From Actinacidiphila acidipaludis (lineage in GTDB: Bacteria; Actinomycetota; Actinomycetes; Streptomycetales; Streptomycetaceae), in assembly GCF_019890725.1 (NCBI RefSeq), contig NZ_JAINZZ010000025.1, positions 42,018 to 106,017 of the forward strand: a stretch of 64,000 nucleotides of DNA. The letters are read 5' to 3'. Shown here piece after piece: positions 8,737 through 17,036 of the stretch; the stretch's first letter is position 1, and every line of letters begins with the position of its first letter. Made by a program: the position numbers and the translations under genes. The notes below the pieces were generated by a model. The model did no database searches. It had not been told where the DNA came from and saw nothing but the letters and a program-made list of their open reading frames with translations.

Positions 8737-8774
8737 ATGCCTAGGCATTTAGGTTACGATATATGCCATGGCAT
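8737..8774. promoter_or_regulatory. two perfect 12-bp palindromes, candidate MarR operators, second one over the marR start codon
   Basis: ATGCCTAGGCAT (8737-8748) and ATGCCATGGCAT (8763-8774) differ only in the central dinucleotide and are 26 bp apart centre to centre. A -10-like TACGAT (8755-8760) lies between them and ends 7 nt before the ATG at 8768. Binding here would silence both the MarR gene and the divergent esterase. Confidence 0.75.
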
Positions 8775-9244
8775 CTAAGTCAAGCCGTGGCCCGATCGAC
8801 CTCCCGGGTTTCTTCGCCGATCTCGTCCGCTGCGAGACACGCCTCTACAACGCGCTGAACGACCGCCTTCGTGAGCGGCACGGGATCGTCACTTCGCAGT
8901 TCGAGTTCCTGCGCTTCCTGCGCGACCACCCGGGGTCACGGGTCGCGGACCTCGCCACCGAGTTCGCCATCGGGATCGGCGCGACCAGCAAGGGCATCGA
9001 CCGCCTGGAGAGGCAGGCATGGGTCACACGGCGAACCAATCCATCGGATCGCCGCTCATCACTGCTGGACCTGACCGCCGAAGGCCTGCAACTCGTCGAG
9101 GCGGCGGAGGCGACCTTCACCACAACACTGGCCGAGCTGATCGCAGACGTCCTGGGCGGTCCCTCAGGACCGGCCGCCGTACAGGTCTTCTCGGAGTTGC
9201 GTTCTGTACTCGAACGCGACCAGGTCGGCCTGCCCACAGGCTGA
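8768..9244 (+). CDS. MarR-family transcriptional regulator
   Basis: A 158-residue winged-helix dimer protein. The MarR core is recognisable: helix-turn-helix around SRVADLATEFAIGIGATSKGIDRLE and the wing with the conserved DRRSSLLDLTAEG. It probably represses itself and the divergent esterase through the paired palindromes at 8737-8774. No ribosome site precedes the ATG; the TACGAT hexamer 7 nt upstream suggests a leaderless mRNA starting at or next to the start codon. Ligand unknown. Confidence 0.9.
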   Translation: MASKSSRGPIDLPGFFADLVRCETRLYNALNDRLRERHGIVTSQFEFLRFLRDHPGSRVADLATEFAIGIGATSKGIDRLERQAWVTRRTNPSDRRSSLLDLTAEGLQLVEAAEATFTTTLAELIADVLGGPSGPAAVQVFSELRSVLERDQVGLPTG

Positions 9245-9291
9245 CCGGCATGCGCATTCAGTGCGACGGGCCGTTGCCGCATGATCGGCGA

Positions 9292-9669
9292 TCACACCCC
9301 GATTGCGCCCCGGGACTGCTTCCTCAGGCTGGCCTCGATCGTCAGCGCGGCTGTCAGGGTGACCGCAGCCGTGGTCATCGAGCCGAAGAAAATACCGTCG
9401 AACAGCGCGCTGTTGGCCCCCTCGACCGTGCCGTTCGCGTGCGTGCAGGACTTCTCGAACGGGAAGCTTGCCGTGTGTACGGCACAGTGGTTCTGCAGGT
9501 CCTCATGGAGCACGCTCGCCTTGAACCACGACAGTGCCCACATGCACAGGAAGATACCGGCACAGGCGCACACCACCGCCCACAGGCGGTTCAGCCAGGC
9601 GTCACCCGCACTCCTCTTCGGCACGCGGCCGAGCCTATCCCTCGGCCGTTCCGGCGGCTCGGAGTTCAC
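9292..9669 (-). CDS. two-helix membrane protein, unrecognised
   Basis: Up to 125 residues. A charged Pro/Arg-rich N-terminus is followed by a helix (LWAVVCACAGIFLCMWALSWF), an extracytoplasmic stretch with two cysteines (NHCAVHTA...SCTHANGT) and a second helix (FFGSMTTAAVTLTAALTIEA). The two loop cysteines could form a disulfide. GTG 9669 is the longest start; a later GTG (VPKRSAGDAW) is possible. No family recognised. Confidence 0.5.
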   Translation of the reverse strand: MNSEPPERPRDRLGRVPKRSAGDAWLNRLWAVVCACAGIFLCMWALSWFKASVLHEDLQNHCAVHTASFPFEKSCTHANGTVEGANSALFDGIFFGSMTTAAVTLTAALTIEASLRKQSRGAIGV

Positions 9670-9678
9670 TGAGAACGC

Positions 9679-9801
9679 TCAGCCGAGCATCAGCCCAGCG
9701 GCCAGCCCCAGAACGAGGTGGCGGCGGTCGCCGACGCGCTGCGCGACGATCCCGCCGATCAGCGTCATCAAGAACGCGCCCGCGGCGACGATCGCAGCCA
9801 T
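9679..9801 (-). pseudogene. ZIP-family metal transporter, N-terminal remnant
   Basis: An ATG-initiated 40-codon frame ends in TGA at 9679-9681. It reads as the first helix and start of the second of bacterial ZIP transporters (AAGAFLMTLIGG, then DRRHLVLGLAAGLMLG). The conserved continuation toward the metal-binding FDLLPEA region is absent; downstream sequence is non-homologous and soon enters the next minus-strand ORF. This looks like a gene truncated by deletion. Identification rests on pattern memory of one helix pair. Confidence 0.5.
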
Positions 9802-9943
9802 GCCGCGATTATCGGCACCCGCTTTCCCTGACGACTAATCAGTGGGGCCATTCGGAAAGTCCAGGGCAGGGAGTCCCGTTGACGTACGAGTAGGTGGACG
9901 ACACCTCCAACCCCCGACGTGGCACGAGCCCGGGCAGGGGGAT

Positions 9944-10171
9944 TCAGGGTTGTCCGCCAGGGCAGTGTGAGCCAGCTCGGGGCGTGAGTCCAAGAGTGAG
10001 GTCGCAGCCAAGGGCAGCGGCGAGGCGGCGGAGTACCGACAAAGTGGGAGCGGTTTTGCCGGACTCGACCCGAGAGACGAAAGCCTGCCCGGTACCAGCC
10101 CGCTCGGCGAGTTGCGCCTGCGAGATCCCCAGCTCGGTGCGGCGGGCTCGGATCAGCTCACCGGGACTCAC
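9944..10171 (-). CDS. XRE-family HTH protein, downstream partner of a Uma2 gene
   Basis: A compact 75-residue Cro/C1-type helix-turn-helix (GELIRARRTELGISQAQLAERAGTGQAFVSRVESGKTAPTLSVLRRLAAALG) with almost no other domain. Its GTG start overlaps the TGA of the Uma2 gene by 4 nt (GTGA), so the two are translationally coupled. Antitoxin-like size and context suggest an autoregulator of the pair, but toxin-antitoxin function is only an inference. Confidence 0.85.
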   Translation of the reverse strand: MSPGELIRARRTELGISQAQLAERAGTGQAFVSRVESGKTAPTLSVLRRLAAALGCDLTLGLTPRAGSHCPGGQP

Positions 10172-10749
10172 TGGACGCCTTGTTCATAGCGGGGCAGCTC
10201 GCTCGTGTCGATGATCCAGTCCCCGATCGGGATCTTGTCGCCGAAGCGGTAGGGGACCCGGGCCTCGTAGGCGGGTGTCTCGCCACCCTCCGAGATCGCC
10301 CAGTAGTGCACACAGGTGCCGTTGCGGGGGTCGACGATCAGGTAGTGCGGAATCCCCAGTCGCGGGTAATGGTGCAGTTTGCTTTCGTAGTCGTTCTCCG
10401 GGTTCGACGTAGACACGATCTCGACGGCGAGCTGCAGAGCCCGGGGGCTGATCGCGTCGTCGGTGTCCATCGCGGCTTCGGGTAGGACGAGTACGTCGGG
10501 ACGGCGCAACTGTCCTAGGTCGGCTTCCTCGATGTCTCCTGAGGTGGTAGCCACGATGCCGTCTGCAAGCTGGGGTTGAAGCTGGCGCTCAATTCGCAGC
10601 GCCGCAAGATCATGACGGCCGGCAGGACTCATCATCATGATGATCTGACCCTCGCTGATTTCAACGTGAGGGCTGAAGGGAGGAGGCGGGGTGAAGTGTG
10701 CAGCGAAGTCTCGAAGATGCCGATAGATCTCGCGCTGGACGGCGGTCAT
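10168..10749 (-). CDS. Uma2-family (DUF820) putative PD-(D/E)XK nuclease
   Basis: A 193-residue protein with the DUF820/Uma2 layout: N-terminal TPPPPFSPHVEISEG, then RPDVLVLPE supplying the Asp, LAVEIVSTSNPENDYESKLHHY supplying Glu and Lys, and the C-terminal IPHYLIVDPRNG and GDWIIDTSELPRY. This restriction-endonuclease fold is greatly expanded in Streptomyces and cyanobacteria with unknown cellular role. Coupled by GTGA to the XRE gene. A decayed relative with the same C-terminal motifs lies at 51638-52074. Confidence 0.85.
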   Translation of the reverse strand: MTAVQREIYRHLRDFAAHFTPPPPFSPHVEISEGQIIMMMSPAGRHDLAALRIERQLQPQLADGIVATTSGDIEEADLGQLRRPDVLVLPEAAMDTDDAISPRALQLAVEIVSTSNPENDYESKLHHYPRLGIPHYLIVDPRNGTCVHYWAISEGGETPAYEARVPYRFGDKIPIGDWIIDTSELPRYEQGVQ

Positions 10750-11046
10750 GATCCCAGGCTACATGACGGAATCGGCATATAGTGTGCAGCGCGCCCGACC
10801 GACCCCCACCGGCGCGTGAACTACGGTTGGCCCGGCTTGGCGGGCCAGGTGCCAGTTGGATCCCGGTGCGTCACACCGGCACCTCAGCGGCCACCCACAG
10901 TGGAGGAAACGCGCGGAATGCCGACCACCACGTGGAGCTGGGCGAACGGTCCGCACGGCCGTCCGTGGAAATTCGGCGGTCATGACGCAGCCGACGGACT
11001 ACCGGCGCTGTCGGTCCTGGATCGCCGCGCCGGATGTCGTCTCCCA
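10750..11046. other. intergenic, no supported gene
   Basis: 297 bases between the start of the Uma2 gene and the 3' end of the response regulator. Short frames here have no recognisable domain or ribosome site. It presumably carries the Uma2 promoter; I see no operator or terminator I would defend. Confidence 0.6.
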
Positions 11047-11769
11047 TCATGCGTGCCCCACAAGTCCCGCCCGGTGGGCGAGCATCGCGGCCTGGACGCG
11101 GTTCTCCAGGCCCAGACGGGTGAGGATGCGGTTGACGCGGCTCTTGACGTTCGCCTCGGTGAGGCCGAGAGCCGCGGCGATGGCGGCGTTGGACATGCCG
11201 CGGGCGAGAAGGACGAGGACCTGGAGCTCGCGTTCGGTCAGGGCGCTCAGCGGACCCGGGTCGTCCGGGCCGCCCGACCCGTCCAGGGATTCCCCCTCGC
11301 CCCGCCCGGGGGCGGTGGGCAGCAGGGCGGCGGGCAGCGCCGTGACGGTGTCGATGAGGCGGCGCGTGACGCTCGGCGCGAGTACCGGCTGTCCGCCCGC
11401 CGCCGTGCGGATCGCGTCGGCGAGTCGGTCCGGAGGGCTGTTCTTCAGCAGGAACCCGACCGCCCCGGCGCGCAGCGCGGCGTGCACGTACTCGTCCAGG
11501 TCGAACGTGGTGAGGACGAGGACGCGCGGAGCCGGTCCGGGCCCGGGCCAGCCGGTGGTGAGGCGCCGCGTTGCCTCGACCCCGGTCACGCCGGGCATCC
11601 GGACGTCCATGAGCACGACGTCCGGCCGGAGTTCGACAGCCCGGGCGACGGCCTGCTCCCCGTCGGCCGCCTCGCCGACGACCGACAGGTCGGCACGGCG
11701 CTCGACGACCAGCCGGAGCGCGGTGCGGACCATCTCCTGATCGTCGGCGAGAAGTACCCGTACGGTCAT
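11047..11769 (-). CDS. NarL/LuxR-type response regulator
   Basis: A 240-residue two-domain regulator. The receiver has the acidic pair in LLADDQE, phospho-acceptor Asp55 (VVLMDVRMPG), Thr in LVLTTFD and Lys in FLLKNSP; a 40-residue Gly/Pro linker leads to a LuxR helix-turn-helix (LTERELQVLVLLARGMSNAAIAAAL...VKSRVNRIL). The ATG overlaps the kinase stop by 4 nt (ATGA), so the pair is translationally coupled. A longer upstream frame exists but is only the antisense shadow of the kinase. Target genes are not evident; the Lnt-like gene is divergent from the kinase. Confidence 0.92.
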   Translation of the reverse strand: MTVRVLLADDQEMVRTALRLVVERRADLSVVGEAADGEQAVARAVELRPDVVLMDVRMPGVTGVEATRRLTTGWPGPGPAPRVLVLTTFDLDEYVHAALRAGAVGFLLKNSPPDRLADAIRTAAGGQPVLAPSVTRRLIDTVTALPAALLPTAPGRGEGESLDGSGGPDDPGPLSALTERELQVLVLLARGMSNAAIAAALGLTEANVKSRVNRILTRLGLENRVQAAMLAHRAGLVGHA

Positions 11770-13034
11770 GGCTTCTGGCTCTCCTCCGCCGGTCGGGAGG
11801 CCCGCGCGAACATCACGGCGCGCACACGCCAGCCACCGTCCTCGCGCGGTCCGGTCCGCAGTATGCCGTCGAACGCCGCCACCCGTTCGCGCATGCCGAC
11901 GAGTCCCCGGCCGCTGCCGGGGACGGCCCGATGGCCGGGCGGCGCCGGGTCGTTCTCGACCTCGATCGTGAGGTGAGTGCCGTCCCCGCGCACGAAGACC
12001 CGCACGCCGACGGGCCCGGCGTGCTTGACCGCGTTGGTCAGTGCTTCCTGGACGATCCGGTAACCCGAGACCAGCAGGCCGGTGGACACCCCGGTCCCGG
12101 CCCCGAGGTCCGACACGTACGTCACCCGGCAGCCCGCCGCCGTCGCCGCGCCGATGAGCGGTTCGAGATGGTCCGGGGACAGGGACGGTTCGGGCGCGAG
12201 TTCCTGCTCGCGGAACGACAGCAGTCCGAGGAGGCGGCGCATCTCGACGAGCGCGGTGTCGGCGGTCCGTGCGATCAGGCCGACGCTCTTCCTTGCTTCC
12301 GCGACGGCGGCGGCCTGACCGGCGCAGGGGACGCCGTCCGGCGTGCCTTCCTCGGCCGCCCGCGCCAACAGGGCGATGGCGCTGACATGGTGGGCGACCA
12401 CATCGTGCAGGTCCCGGGCGATGCGGGCCCGTTCGGTCAGCACCGCCTGCCGGGCGTTGCGCTCCTGTTCGGCCCGCAGACGCCGATTGAGGTCCCGCAG
12501 TCGTGCGGCGTCGGCGTCGATCCGGCGCCTGCCGTATCCCAGGATCCAGGCCAGGGTGAAGAAGAAGACGAACGTGGTGGTGCTGATCGGCTCCAGCGAG
12601 CCGGGGCGGGGGCTCTGCCAGTGCCCGGTGAGGGCGTCGGCGCAACTGGTGGACGCGAGACACAGCACCGTTGCCGGCAGACCGGCCGAGGCCGTCGCGT
12701 ACCGGGCGACGCCGTACACGCCGATCATGAGCAGGAACGGCCCGGGTATCCGGCCGGGAATCGGGCTGAGCGCCTGGAAGACCGCGTAGAGGGCGGTCAT
12801 CGCCGCCAGCACGGCGCAGGGACGCGTCCGCCGCCACAGCAGCGGAACGGTCTGCGTGCCCCACAGCACCACCCCCCAGGCGCCCGGCGCCGGGGAGCGG
12901 TCCAGCACCGTGGTCACGTCGAGGAGCGTGACGCCCCCGCCCAGGGCGACATCCGTCAGTCGCGGCCGGTCGGCCATCCATTGCCGCACGGCTCGTGGCG
13001 CGGCATCCGTCGCAGCGGTCATCTCCGTCGTCAC
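11766..13034 (-). CDS. NarL-type sensor histidine kinase (HisKA_3)
   Basis: 422 residues: about five N-terminal membrane segments (residues 30-165), a coiled connector, the dimerisation/phospho-acceptor helix RARIARDLHDVVAHHVSAI with His210, and a HATPase_c domain (EALTNAVKHAG N-box, GRGLVGMRERV G-box). It autophosphorylates and passes phosphate to the coupled response regulator. The small extracytoplasmic loops suggest sensing within or at the membrane, as in many cell-envelope kinases. The start at 13034 gives MTTEMTAATD; a second ATG four codons in is also possible. Confidence 0.92.
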   Translation of the reverse strand: MTTEMTAATDAAPRAVRQWMADRPRLTDVALGGGVTLLDVTTVLDRSPAPGAWGVVLWGTQTVPLLWRRTRPCAVLAAMTALYAVFQALSPIPGRIPGPFLLMIGVYGVARYATASAGLPATVLCLASTSCADALTGHWQSPRPGSLEPISTTTFVFFFTLAWILGYGRRRIDADAARLRDLNRRLRAEQERNARQAVLTERARIARDLHDVVAHHVSAIALLARAAEEGTPDGVPCAGQAAAVAEARKSVGLIARTADTALVEMRRLLGLLSFREQELAPEPSLSPDHLEPLIGAATAAGCRVTYVSDLGAGTGVSTGLLVSGYRIVQEALTNAVKHAGPVGVRVFVRGDGTHLTIEVENDPAPPGHRAVPGSGRGLVGMRERVAAFDGILRTGPREDGGWRVRAVMFARASRPAEESQKP

Positions 13035-13157
13035 GCTAGAGGAAGAGAGGGCGTGACGGATCGTCCGTCAGGCGCGCATCGATAGTTGCGCGGCAGCCGG
13101 GAGGATCGGCACCTCGGCCGAGGCGCCTCGTGCCTGCGCGCTCCTAGCGTCCTCCGC

Positions 13158-14768
13158 ATGACCAGACTCCCCAACGCCCTTGGTGCACAGGCCAGTCCGA
13201 CGGCAGCAGCGCGACGCGACACGACGACCGCCGGCAATCCGCCCGACGGCCCGGGACGGCCGGCACCCGCCGTCCGGCCACTGCTCCTGCTGCTCGGCAC
13301 GGGCACGATGCTGTTCGCGGTGGGCGGTCGCTGGGACATCGCCGCCGCGGCGTGGATCTTCCCGGTGCTCCTGCTGCGCTACACCCGTCTGAGTCGCGTG
13401 GCGACCGGAGCCCTGGGGATCTGGGCGGCGCACATCGCCGCCGCCTTCTTCTGGATCCAGGAGTCGGCGATCGGCCTCGGCCCGGTGACCGCGGTGGGCG
13501 CGGCCGCGCTGGCCGCCGTGCAGACCCTGCCGTTCCTGGCCGACGGACTGCTGGCCGGCCGGCTGCGGCCCGCACTGGCGGCCTGCGTCTTTCCGTCGGC
13601 CGTCGCGGGCGCCGAGTTCCTGATCGGCGTGGTGTCGCCGTTCGGCACGGCCTACGGTTCGCTGGCCGTCACCCAGTACGGTGACCTGCCGCTCCTGCAG
13701 GTCGTCTCGGTCACCGGCTCCTGGGGGATCGGATTCCTGATCGCGTACTTCGCCAGTACCGTCAACCGGATCTGGGAACGGCCCTCGTGGCGTCCCGGCT
13801 TGGCCTACGGGGCGCTGGTGACGGCCGTGGTGCTCGCGGGCGGCGCCCGTCTCGCGTTCAGCCCGGCCTCGGTGACGACCGTCAGGGTCGCCGGGATCAG
13901 CCCCGGCCGAGCCGTGACCGCCCAACTCACCACCGCGCTCGGGCGGATCAGCGGCGGATCGGCGGGTGTCGCCGCCGCCCCCGCCCCGGCGGTGCAGCCG
14001 GCGATGACCGCCGTCGAGAACGACCTGCTGGCCTCCACCCGGCGGGAGGCCGCGGCTGGGGCGAAGATCGTGGTCTGGCCGGAGGAGGCCGTGAAGACGC
14101 AGGAGTCCCACGAGACCGCCGCCATCGCCGAAGCGCAGGACCAGGCCCGCAGCTCAGGCATCTATCTGGAGGTCGGGCTGCGCGTCTACAGCACGACCGG
14201 CCCGGCCTACGGCAAGGACGAGGCCGTCCTCGTCGACCCCCGCGGAAAGGTGCTGTGGACCTACCAGAAGGCCCACCCCATCCCCGGCTCGGAGAAGTTC
14301 ACCCCCGGCGACGGCCGCGTACCCGTCGCCGACACCCCGTACGGCCGCCTCGCCGACGTCATCTGCTACGACGCCGACTTCCCCGCCATGATGCGGACCA
14401 GGACCGACATCATGCTCGTCCCCTCCCACGACTGGAAGGCCTACGGGGGCGCGCACACCATGAAGGCGAGCCTGCGGGCCATCGAGGGAGGCTACGCGGT
14501 GGTGCGCCAGGACGCGGACGGCGTCTCGACGGCGTACGACGACAAGGGCCGGGTCCTCGCCTCGACGGACTCCTTCACGACCGACCGGCAGACCATGGTG
14601 GCGTATGTGCCGACGCGCGGCACCACCACGGTCTACGACCGGATCGGAGACCTCTTCGCCTGGCTCTGCCTGGCCGCGGTCGGCGCGCTCGCCGTCACGG
14701 CGCTGGTCCGTCGCCGGCACCCCGCATCACCGGTGCCCGTCACCGGGACCGGGCAGGCCGCGGACTGA
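13158..14768 (+). CDS. lnt: apolipoprotein N-acyltransferase-like, nitrilase-fold membrane enzyme
   Basis: 536 residues with six or so N-terminal membrane helices, a periplasmic-side carbon-nitrogen hydrolase domain and one C-terminal helix (LFAWLCLAAVGALAVTALV), the Lnt architecture. The catalytic triad is visible: Glu309 (WPEEAVK), Lys371 (YQKAHPIPGSEKF) and Cys403 (VICYDADF). Canonical Lnt reads CYE after the cysteine; CYD here marks a divergent paralogue. Lnt N-acylates the lipid-modified cysteine of lipoproteins. The ATG at 13158 has no ribosome site but a TAGCGT hexamer ends 7 nt upstream, suggesting a leaderless transcript; an upstream TTG would add 24 residues. Divergent from the two-component pair. 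Confidence 0.82.
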   Translation: MTRLPNALGAQASPTAAARRDTTTAGNPPDGPGRPAPAVRPLLLLLGTGTMLFAVGGRWDIAAAAWIFPVLLLRYTRLSRVATGALGIWAAHIAAAFFWIQESAIGLGPVTAVGAAALAAVQTLPFLADGLLAGRLRPALAACVFPSAVAGAEFLIGVVSPFGTAYGSLAVTQYGDLPLLQVVSVTGSWGIGFLIAYFASTVNRIWERPSWRPGLAYGALVTAVVLAGGARLAFSPASVTTVRVAGISPGRAVTAQLTTALGRISGGSAGVAAAPAPAVQPAMTAVENDLLASTRREAAAGAKIVVWPEEAVKTQESHETAAIAEAQDQARSSGIYLEVGLRVYSTTGPAYGKDEAVLVDPRGKVLWTYQKAHPIPGSEKFTPGDGRVPVADTPYGRLADVICYDADFPAMMRTRTDIMLVPSHDWKAYGGAHTMKASLRAIEGGYAVVRQDADGVSTAYDDKGRVLASTDSFTTDRQTMVAYVPTRGTTTVYDRIGDLFAWLCLAAVGALAVTALVRRRHPASPVPVTGTGQAAD

Positions 14769-14783
14769 GGCGCGGGCCGGGGC

Positions 14784-15083
14784 CTAGAACGGCGGGCGGC
14801 CCTGGCCGTCGATCGCGATGCTCGGGTCGTCCTTGTCGACCCGCGTTCCTTCTTCCAGGCGGAACGCCGACTCACCGTGTTCGGTGCGCAGGGTCGCCGG
14901 CTCGACGCCGTCCCACAGCTGCCAGAAGTGGTCGGTACCCCGGTCGGGGCTCACCACACCGGCCCACTCCTCGCCGAGCCGGGTGCACATCGTCACCCTC
15001 AGCCGGGCGTGGACCGGGATCTCCTCGGTGCCGATGACGACGACGGCCGGGCCGTCGTACGGGGGTCGTGGTGTCGCGCTCAT
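14784..15083 (-). CDS. small DUF4873-like protein
   Basis: A 99-residue soluble protein beginning PPYDGPAVVVIGTEEIPVHARL, which resembles the small beta-rich DUF4873 proteins of actinomycetes, with a later HFWQLWDGVEPATLRTEHGE segment. Function unknown. It converges with the Lnt-like gene (15 bases between stops). The ATG at 15083 is the only reasonable start. Confidence 0.6.
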   Translation of the reverse strand: MSATPRPPYDGPAVVVIGTEEIPVHARLRVTMCTRLGEEWAGVVSPDRGTDHFWQLWDGVEPATLRTEHGESAFRLEEGTRVDKDDPSIAIDGQGRPPF

Positions 15084-15187
15084 CTAACGATCGTGCGCCG
15101 TCGCGCGCGCACCCGCACGTCGAGCCCGCGATCTCGCCGGCGGGGCGGCCGGGGGTCGGCGTCAGCCCGACGCCGGCACTCCTCGTG

Positions 15188-16231
15188 TCAGGGCTTGACC
15201 AGGACCTTCAGGCTCCTGCGGTCGGCCATGTCCTGGTAGCCGGCAGGGACGCCGTCGAGGTCGGTGACGGCGTCGAAGACCCTGCCGGGCTCCATGGTGC
15301 CGTCGAGGATCCCGGGCATGAGTTCCTCGATGTAGGCGCGGACCGGTGCGGGTCCGCCGGCCAGCCGGATGTTGTGGCGGAACAGGCTGCCGAAGCCGAC
15401 CGGCGCTTCCTCGTACTGCGGGGCGCCGACCCGGCTGATCACGCCACCGGGGCGCACGATGCCGCAGGCCTGCTCGTAAGCGGGCATGGTGCCGACGGCC
15501 TCGATAACGACGTGGGCGCCGTGGCCGCCGGTCAGCGCGCGAACCGCGGCGACGCCCTCCTCGCCGCGGGCGGAGACGACGTCGGTGGCGCCGAAGGCGC
15601 GGCCGAGGTCGGTGCGTGCCGGGTGGCGGCCCATGAGGATGATCTGCTCCGCGCCCAGGCGTTGGGCGGACAGCACCGCGAGCAGGCCCACGGCGCCGTC
15701 CCCGATCACCGTGACGCGGGTGCGCTCGTTCACGCCGCCCACGACGGCGGCGTGGTAGCCGGTGCCGAAGACGTCGGAGAGCGTCAGCAGGGACGGGATG
15801 AGCGCGGAGTCCGCGGCGACGGGGAGCTTGACGAGGGTGCCGTCGGCCAGCGGGACGCGGACCGCTTGGGCCTGACCGCCCTCCTCCGCCTCGCCGTCCC
15901 AGAACCCGGCTTGCGGATTCGAGCAGGACGTGTGGAGGCCCTCGCGGCAGAACTCGCACGTGTTGTCCGAGATGGCGAACGGGGCGACCACCAGATCGCC
16001 GGGCTTGACGGTGGTCACCTCCGGGCCGGTGGCCTCGACGACGCCGAGGAACTCATGGCCCACGCGGGCCGGACCGTCCTCGGGCTTCATCGACGCGTAG
16101 GGCCACAGGTCGCTGCCGCAGATACAGGCCGCGGTGACACGCACCAGGGCGTCGGTGGGCTGCTTGATGACGGAGTCGGGGACCTTCTCGACGCGGACGT
16201 CACCGGCGCCGTACATGAGGGTTGCGCGCAT
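15188..16231 (-). CDS. zinc-dependent alcohol dehydrogenase (MDR superfamily)
   Basis: 347 residues. GroES-like N-terminal domain with the catalytic zinc site (CICGSDLWPY, GHEFLG) and a structural-zinc-like cluster (CEFCREGLHTSC), then a Rossmann domain with VIGDGAVGL. It oxidises or reduces an alcohol/aldehyde with NAD(P). GGGAG precedes the ATG at 16231. A clear paralogue sits at 60861-61877 with the same CGSDLWPY and SDNTC signatures. Not in an obvious operon; the next upstream gene starts 295 bases away. Confidence 0.88.
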   Translation of the reverse strand: MRATLMYGAGDVRVEKVPDSVIKQPTDALVRVTAACICGSDLWPYASMKPEDGPARVGHEFLGVVEATGPEVTTVKPGDLVVAPFAISDNTCEFCREGLHTSCSNPQAGFWDGEAEEGGQAQAVRVPLADGTLVKLPVAADSALIPSLLTLSDVFGTGYHAAVVGGVNERTRVTVIGDGAVGLLAVLSAQRLGAEQIILMGRHPARTDLGRAFGATDVVSARGEEGVAAVRALTGGHGAHVVIEAVGTMPAYEQACGIVRPGGVISRVGAPQYEEAPVGFGSLFRHNIRLAGGPAPVRAYIEELMPGILDGTMEPGRVFDAVTDLDGVPAGYQDMADRRSLKVLVKP

Positions 16232-16526
16232 GAGGTGCTCTCCCGTGCGGTGATCGTTGGGCGATGGTGCGGGTCACCGAGCCGGGTGCGACGGTGCTGG
16301 TCAGCGGCCGTGAGTGCGGACGCGTGCGACCCGGCGCGGATGTCTCCGGCTCACCCGGCGAGTGCCCCTCGGTCGTCCGCTGAACCGCGGACCGCTGACC
16401 TGCCGCTCCCCGGACCCGTCCCACCCGCCTCCTGGGGGTCGGAAGCGGTGCCGGAAGCCCGCGACGGGGATCACCAGCGCCCGGTGGCGAGCTTCACGCA
16501 TGACCGCCCGGCGGGGCGCTCCGCCG
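16232..16526. other. intergenic, no supported gene
   Basis: 295 bases between the alcohol dehydrogenase start and the 3' end of the cupin gene. It should hold the dehydrogenase promoter. I see no convincing operator and no protein-like frame. Confidence 0.55.
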
Positions 16527-17033
16527 TCAGCCGTCCTCCTGGCCCAGCACGTATAGACGCGGGAGGTTCACCACGATCGCTTCCTGGGTGCTGCGGGCGA
16601 TGACGACCACGGCCTCCTCGGAGGGATCCGGATTCTCCTCGCGGTGCGGTACGAACGGCGGGACGAAGACGTAGTCGCCGGGCCCGGTGCGCAGCCGCAC
16701 CTCTTGCGGCCGAGGCCCGGATCCGTCGAGGAAGACGAACTCCGGGTGGCCGCTGACCACGTAGATGGCGGTCTCGGACTCGCCGTGGTGGTGGTCGGAG
16801 GAGGACGTGGACGGCGCGACATGGGTCTGGCCCATCCACAGCTTCTCCGACCCGGTGGTCCTCCCGCTGACGGCGGCGAACCTGCGCATGCCCTCGGTCT
16901 GGGCCGTGCCCGCGTCGAGCGCGTCAGCGCGGATGTGGTGCAGCCGGCTCCGCAGGGGAGTCCCCGACTGCCCTGCGGCACCGCCGAGATGCGGGTGGAA
17001 ACCCTCGCCGGGATTGGTGGTCGGCTCGCTCAT
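16527..17033 (-). CDS. cupin-domain protein
   Basis: 168 residues with a single cupin barrel: STSSSDHHHGESETAIYVVSGHPEF carries the clustered histidines and glutamate of cupin motif 1, and GPGDYVFVPPFVPHREENPDPSEEAVVV is motif 2 with its histidine. Metal binding is likely; the reaction is not predictable. It starts 3 bases after the YciI gene ends, so the two form an operon. Confidence 0.82.
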   Translation of the reverse strand: MSEPTTNPGEGFHPHLGGAAGQSGTPLRSRLHHIRADALDAGTAQTEGMRRFAAVSGRTTGSEKLWMGQTHVAPSTSSSDHHHGESETAIYVVSGHPEFVFLDGSGPRPQEVRLRTGPGDYVFVPPFVPHREENPDPSEEAVVVIARSTQEAIVVNLPRLYVLGQEDG

Positions 17034-17036
17034 GGG

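Noticed and set aside
11770..12981. N-terminal extension of the response regulator frame
   Set aside because: The extra 400 codons are the shadow of the kinase gene; the regulator starts at 11769 with an ATGA overlap.
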